Positions 58,770 to 64,000 of a DNA stretch of 64,000 nt are shown one piece after another (the first letter of the stretch is position 1; the number at the start of each line of letters is the position of its first letter). This stretch comes from Siphonodentalium dalli. Taxonomy: Eukaryota > Mollusca > Scaphopoda > Gadilida > Siphonodentaliidae. The stretch lies in the NCBI GenBank assembly GCA_032622095.1, contig CP136066.1, forward strand, positions 201,278,978 to 201,342,977, given 5' to 3'. Position numbers and translations under genes: made by a program. The notes beneath the pieces were generated by a model that saw only the letters and a program-made list of their open reading frames with translations, ran no database searches and was not told the DNA's origin.

Positions 58770-59298
58770 GCAACCAATATATATGCTTGCTTTGTTGAAT
58801 TTACTAAAGCCTTCGACACCGTATCATCCGTATGTCGCCAAGGTTTGTTAAAAATATATATCTAACGTTCGGAGGTAACTTTTATAATCTAATAAAGAAT
58901 ATGTACAGTGAACCAAAATTTGTAGTGCAAAAAATGCAATTATAATTATGTGAACAACCCAGACCCCATTGAGAGGTGTCCGTCAAGGAGAGGCTTAAGT
59001 CGTCTACTATTTAGTCTCTATACAATATGAATGTGATATGATAGGATATATTGTAAATAATAGTATCCTATCCTATCCTATCCCAAATGATAAAAGTTTA
59101 TTTGTTCAAGAATAAGACTGAAACTTGTCCTGCGACCTTTAAAGCAACCCAGGCACATTTCCTAATGTATGCAAATGATTTAGTCGTATTGTCAGAGACG
59201 AAAAGTGGTCTACAATCCGGCCTGGATAAAATACTGTATTAGATGGAAGTTGAAAGTCAATACAAATAAGACAAAATCCTTGATATTCAGGAAGAAAA
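58770..59298 (+). pseudogene. Non-LTR retrotransposon reverse transcriptase, broken
   Basis: Motif order and content identify RT. At 58782, YACFVEFTKAFDTV is RT motif A with its catalytic Asp. At about 58862-58940, TFGGNFYNLIKNMYSEPKFV is the linker typical of LINE RTs. At about 58975, GVRQGE followed, in another frame, by LSRLLFSLYTI is motif B. At about 59163, MYANDLVVLSETKSGLQSGL is motif C, in which the first Asp of the usual Y-x-D-D is Asn. At about 59245, WKLKVNTNKTKSLIF is the motif D region. Several frameshifts and stops, a small TATCC-repeat insertion near 59070 and the motif C change mean it is dead. It ends at 59298, where a TTAA-flanked element begins. Confidence 0.85.
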
Positions 59299-59979
59299 TT
59301 AAAGGGGTACTGTGCGCCATTTTCAATAAATTCCCGGTAATAACAACGATCTAATGTCGATAATATATAGAGAAATAATAAGTAATTTGAGTCGAGGATG
59401 TATTCTGTAAACGTTCAGGTTAATGGGGTATCATAAAATCAAATTACTTAATTTGATTTAAATTTGATTTATGGCTGGAGCCATAAATTAAATTACGAAT
59501 TTCCGTGTACAAGACGTAATCAAATTAATTAACGGATAGTGGATTGAGCAATGCGTGAAACATGATCATGTAAACAAATATGTTGATACGCGGCGTACAC
59601 TCAAGTCACTCACTGACTAGTGACTATACAATAACTTAAATGAGTATATGGGACTAGTATTCGTATAATATAACATTTATTTAATACATTTGCTTGAAAA
59701 CTGTAAAAAAAATTACTCGACAACGACAATTTGTATTTTCGCATTCCGACTAATCTGCCATCCTTAACATTACTTCGTACTTAATGCCCCGGTTCCATAT
59801 TCCCGATTTTCTGTCCCGAATTAGTATATTCGGCACCAATTCGGGACCAGACCAAAATCGGCAGCATTCGAGAGAATTCTGGACGAGTTTTATTCCAAAA
59901 GCCGCCGAACTGATGACAAAATTTAATCGTCCCGAACATTGCCGAGTATTCCAGAATGCTTCCGAATTTCTTCCCGAAT

Positions 59980-61335
59980 GATAAGAACCCTATACTCCTT
60001 GATGGGTACAGGGCTACATGGAACAAACGGTATATCACCAGTAATAGCATACCAAATGTGGAACACTTTTGTCATTCCTAGAATGCTGCATGGTATAGAA
60101 ATCCTACATATGAAAAAAAAGACATAGATGAACTCGAACGTTTCCAACGAAAAACCATGAGACAACTGCAGAGTTTATCAACACGCACAGCAAATGCTGC
60201 TACAAATGCACTTATTGGAGCTATTCCCATCCAAGGCACTATAGATCTCAAAATGACAACATTCTATATTAATATAGCCAAAACACACAACTCTGCAGAG
60301 CGAGATCTTGCAATAAGGCAACTTATCATGAAAAATGACAACAGCCATAGCTGGTTTATACATGTCAGAGACATACTTTCCAAATATACCCTTCCTGACC
60401 CACTGCATATCATAAACACCATCCACAGTAAGGAAGATGCCAACAAATGGAAAACAATATGTAAAAAAGCTATATACCAATATTGGCATGATATTAATGA
60501 CAGAGAGTTCTCCAGTAAAACAACATTGGCAATGATCAAACTGCAAAAAAATTCCAGCAGCAAATGTCATCTTGTATGGGATTCATCAAAATACTCGCCC
60601 GCTGCCACAAAAAAGGCTATTATAAAAACATGGTTGATGACAGACACTTATTTACTACAAATAAATAGAAAAAGATTCAGACAAAACCTGACCTCTGCCA
60701 TATGTCCACTATGCAAACTAGCTGATGAGGACAGAATACACTTCATTTCACAATGTACGAACACTAGTAACCAACGACATCGTTACATACAAAAACTCAA
60801 ATTATGTCTCTCAAAAACTACCACTGACAAATACATTATTGATCAACCAGAACTCTTAACTCAATTAACCTTAGACTGCACAAAACTAGAAACCTGGAAC
60901 CTCATCGATATAGAAAAAGAACAAATTGAAAAACTAGCAAGAAATTTCTTATACTCAATCCATGTGCATAGAGTAAACACTTTGAAAACAGAAGCAGACA
61001 AGCACATATAAAATGACAAACTAGCCGAGCTGTACAGGCAAAACAACTACTTGTAAATATTCTTGTCAACACGACAATTTTAACTATACCAATCTTAAAA
61101 ACAAAACAAAAATATACATGTACATATGTACATATGAAAGCTCAACTTAAAAGTTTTTAAGTGCAACTTACGCACACACAAATCTTTTAACTCACTAGTA
61201 CCACAATTTTACCAACTATTTTATCATTACTGTAGTTTTACCTGGTCTTATTTGACTTATTTTTACTTCCATTATTTTTATACCCATTATAATGGGGTGC
61301 TCCTCACTTATGAAATCCACAACAAGCAAGATAAA
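59980..61335 (+). mobile_element. 5'-truncated LINE insertion inside the nested element
   Basis: The CCGAA sub-repeats stop at about 59979 and resume at about 61335. Between them lies a LINE 3' part: coding sequence to 61011, then about 320 bases of AT-rich 3' region without a clear poly-A tail. Truncation at the 5' side is usual for LINE copies. No convincing target duplication was found (GATAA-like bases occur at both edges). It is the youngest insertion in this nest. Confidence 0.7.
59985..61011 (+). pseudogene. LINE ORF2 C-terminal region (thumb to zinc motif), one frameshift
   Basis: A frame from 59985 to 60120 reads TLYSLMGTGLHGTNGISPV and WNTFVIPRMLHGIEIL. This is the post-RT part of LINE proteins, where the G-T-G-L-H-G and P-x-x-L-H-G-I-E patterns are familiar in molluscan LINEs. 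At an A8 run (60113-60120) the frame shifts by one base. From 60121 it stays open to TAA at 61009-61011, with the first ATG at 60157. Residues counted from that ATG: RQLQSLSTRTANAATNALIG (2-21) and zinc motif CPLCKLADEDRIHFISQC with C183, C186, H195 and C200. Only the frameshift breaks it, so it is young or the base count in the run is wrong. It lacks RT catalytic motifs and cannot transpose. Confidence 0.85.
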
Positions 61336-62007
61336 GAATTATCCCGAAATTTCGTGCGAGTAGCTGCCGAATTACCCAGATTACTACCGACTTGTTGCCG
61401 AATACCCCGAATCAATGCCGAACTGGTACCGAATTGATGCCGAATAAATACCGAATTGGTATTCAATTGCTGCCGAACGTCCCGAATCGATGCCGAAATT
61501 TGCAGATATATACACCGGATCTCAGTATAAAATCAGCCACACATGGCGAATTCGGGAATAAGCTACCGAATACTGCCGACTACTCCAGAATATCCACCCG
61601 AATATTGCCGAATACTGCCGACTACTCCCGATTAGGTGCCGAATTGCTCCCGAATTTCTCCCGATGATTGACAAATCGGGAGCGATTCGGCTTGGTTCCC
61701 GATAGTTTTGAACATTTCAAAACTGTCGGGAGCGGGCCCAGAATCGTCCCGAATCGACCCCGATAGCACCGATATCCCCGATCATGTTCGGGGGGTAAAA
61801 ATTCACTGTACCGACTCGTCCCGAACTTACTCCACGATTTTTGCAAAATTATGATTCGGGAGTCATTCGGGAACATTCGGGGTGGAAAATCGGGGATATG
61901 GAACCGGGGCTTAACAGACTTTCAGATAATCGACATCTGGTTACCTTATTCTACGACTCAGAGACTATAGAAACCAACAACAACATTTGAGTACAGTATC
62001 CCTTTAA

Positions 62008-63120
62008 GAATACTCAACATTATATATGGACTATCATTGCAACAACGCTTTTAGTGGAAAACGTATATTATATAAGTATTTGGCCATTATTATACCTTCA
62101 CTGGTAACTTACATAAAGCTGCGAGCCATATGGCGGATAAAGCTCAGTTAGCAATTTTAAGTCTCAAGTAAAAAAAATGCTCGATTTTGAGCAATCAAAG
62201 AGAATGCTACGTTTAAAACTGTTTGATGTCTTAGAACGAATGAACGAACGGATATTTTATTATAGTGACATGTGTGTATAGTGTATAAAAACATATCACA
62301 TACAGGTGATAACAATGTCGAGTAACAAAATAAGAACACACCGTCCAATAAGTCACTTAAACAAAATAATAAAGAAAATTGTTGTGCACATTCATGGGAT
62401 AGAAATGGTTTTGCTTAGAAAGGTCAGTTATGGTATCTGGTTCAGCAATATGGGTTGCCGATTTCCCTCCAAACATATGTTCAAAGCCCCTTTTGAAAAA
62501 ATAAATATACACTTTTGCAAATATGATCTCGGAATACACACAAAAAACAACAACAACTAATTCGGCTAGTCGTTGCGAAATGGGAAGATAACCAATTATA
62601 GTCAACTTCATTCTGAAGCAAACTCGTCAATATTTTATCATCTCGATACACTTACATCTGACGGATTTCTGAACTTGATAATTATATGGAGGAAACAATA
62701 TATCAATGTTTGATGATGATGATAATAATGATGATGATTACACAAACAAAGGACCTCGAATTCGACGGCCAAATGTCACATTATGTACATACACTGTAAA
62801 TATGTTATATGCCTCTATATTTTGTGCATAATAGTACGATTGAGTTATAAATAAAGCATACCAAAAGTTAAAGATATTTCAGCACATTTCAATGTTGATT
62901 TAAGCACCACGAATGACAAACAGATACAAACTACTATATATAAATCTCATCATAAGTATTCAGCAAAATATATTAAGATCTTATTGTAGAAAAAAGTTGA
63001 CAATTAGGTAGCTTCAATTATTCAGTAAATTGCAGTAGAATAAACAATTTGTTTGTCAAAAATATGCTAAGTTTGGATTACCCAAATAATTAACTCAGTA
63101 TTTTGCTTCAATGAGGTTAA
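62008..63120. other. No gene; GAT-type microsatellite at about 62708-62739
   Basis: AT-rich. Overlapping frames of about 84 codons on both strands near 62306-62611 have no recognised features. The sequence just after 62007 does not obviously continue the RT remnant that ends at 59298. Confidence 0.4.
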
Positions 63121-63615
63121 AGGTACGGTTGGCCTTGGCGGTGGGTATCCTGTGGAAATATTTCCACCCGTCAAAAACCGCCACAAACAGAAAGAACAAC
63201 AAAATGTAGACAGACTTTGTCCGTATACAAATAAGAAATATCGCATAAACCGTATGTTATTGTCATATTTTTTACCATTGTTATGTAAACAAAAGCATAA
63301 AAAGTAACTTTTTTGGTGTTTGTTTATATTATGATGGTAAACATAAAGAGCGTTCTTTGTGTGTGAATTCCTGATATGGAACGAATAAAGAGCGTTTATG
63401 CCATTTGTATGTGATTAGCCAGCAGCATTGTGTTGTCTTCTGTAACACAATCAGACTCTTGCTTAGGTAAAATATAGTAAATATTTATGATAACATGCTG
63501 TTTACACGATGGTCATGGTATATATGAACGAAACTGTATGCGTTTTAATGTTTTTTCTGTTTACGGTGATTGGAACAAATATGAATATTTTCGACAACTA
63601 AGTCCTCACGTGCCT
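63121..63615. mobile_element. 495-bp TTAA-flanked TIR element
   Basis: TTAA occurs at 63117-63120 and 63616-63619. The left end is AGGTACGGTTGGCC and the right end, reverse-complemented, is AGGCACGTGAGG, so the inverted repeat is short (about 7-8 bases). The left end resembles the ends at 30664 and 51946 (AGGCACGGATGGCCTT). Non-coding interior. Confidence 0.55.
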
Positions 63616-63619
63616 TTAA

Positions 63620-64000
63620 GTACACACAATTTAGCAGTTGAGTTTAAATAAACAACAATACGGGATAAGAAAGAAAGGAAATGTTCTTTTTCAATACAGT
63701 TGAAGATTACTCTTGTATCTCATGGTGGTTTGGTATGCACTTGTATGTCCAGAGCTAAACTCTTCATGAATCAACTAATTGAAGGTCCAGGAAATGGCCT
63801 CGCCCTTTTTGCGTGAAGTACTACCATCCGACGTGACTATATCTCCAGAATCATTGGACATAGGAGGTTGCCTGACCACTCAAAATTTGCGGAATGGCCA
63901 CATTATGGGGGGTCAGTAATACATTTTCATATCCAAAAGTCAATGGTTTTTAAGATAATTGCCAAAAACCCAAATAATTCCATTATTAAGGGCCCGAACC
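63620..64000. other. No recognisable feature
   Basis: AT-rich to the window edge. No long frame or repeat that I can support. Confidence 0.4.

Larger units (their letters stand above)
59785..61910. mobile_element. Second TTAA-flanked TIR element (GCCCCGG family), nested
   Basis: TTAA lies at 59781-59784 and 61911-61914. The left end is TGCCCCGGTTCCATATTCCC followed by GATTTT. The right end, reverse-complemented, is GCCCCGGTTCCATATCCCCG followed by ATTTT. The body on both sides of the LINE insertion is built from short CCCGAA and TGCCGAA sub-repeats (59810-59980 and 61330-61890). These produce repeat translations such as the 91-codon frame at 61392-61667. The intact relative at 36497-37080 shows the empty target as CTCAAC, and CTTAAC is implied for this copy. 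Confidence 0.75.
59303..62003. mobile_element. TTAA-flanked TIR element (AGGGGTACTG family), split by a nested element
   Basis: TTAA at 59299-59302 and 62004-62007 flanks ends AGGGGTACTGTGCGCCA and (reverse complement) AGGGATACTGTACTC. Without the nested insert and one duplicated TTAA the element is about 571 bp, and it aligns along its length with the intact copy at 36497-37080 (shared CATTCCG, TCGACAACGACAATTTGTAT and ACCAACAACAACATTTG). The insertion falls in the segment matching TCGTACTCAACAGACTTTC of the intact copy. Confidence 0.85.

Noticed and set aside
61392-61667. 91-codon frame with repeated LPNTADYSR-like motifs
   Set aside because: Translation of the short CCGAA sub-repeats that build the nested TTAA element.

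Overview
The window looks like intergenic or intronic DNA from a repeat-rich animal genome, and I think a marine lophotrochozoan, probably a bivalve mollusc, is the best guess. The background is AT-rich and there is no operon-like layout. It holds fragments of non-LTR retrotransposons, a tRNA-derived SINE with flanking duplications, many terminal-inverted-repeat (TIR) transposons without transposase genes, several minisatellites and long G or C runs. Only one weak candidate exon of a host gene was found (minus strand, about 50530-51000). The species assignment is inference from repeat style and no diagnostic gene was seen.

Layout. 1-5190: old interspersed repeats, including a poly-G-ended TIR element (2862-3453). 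5190-7162: copy A of a dispersed repeat family that recurs as copy B (33890-38000) and inverted copy C (43478-44180). 7163-22385: a 15.2-kb satellite made of 29-bp units with an 18-bp insert at intervals, sitting inside copy A. Copies B and C carry only one degenerate unit at the same place. 23504-28654: a foldback-type element whose long inverted arms are tandem arrays of a GC-rich unit of about 143 bp. A non-autonomous hAT-like element (27129-28271) with a perfect 8-bp target duplication is nested in its right arm. 28655-33890: a decayed LINE 3' end, a 36-bp minisatellite interrupted by a chimeric insertion, and a long hairpin.

34000-47900: copy B, with TTAA-flanked elements and tandem repeats carrying nuclear-receptor half-sites, then several tandem and palindromic repeat blocks, copy C, an ATCGAT-rich minisatellite and a CCC-ended TTAA element. 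47930-50145: a degenerate minisatellite interrupted by a 5'-truncated retroelement (48272-49002) and by a SINE (49118-49410). 50500-57430: the candidate exon, hairpins, a 187-bp duplication and a MADF-domain pseudogene. 58770-62007: a four-level nest of LINE reverse-transcriptase remnant, TTAA element, second TTAA element and LINE 3' fragment with the longest open frame of the window. 63121-63615: one more TTAA element.

The elements do not work together as a system in the sense of an operon. The coherent story is the birth of a satellite inside one copy of a dispersed repeat, next to a foldback element, in a region that has absorbed at least seven TTAA-targeted transposons.
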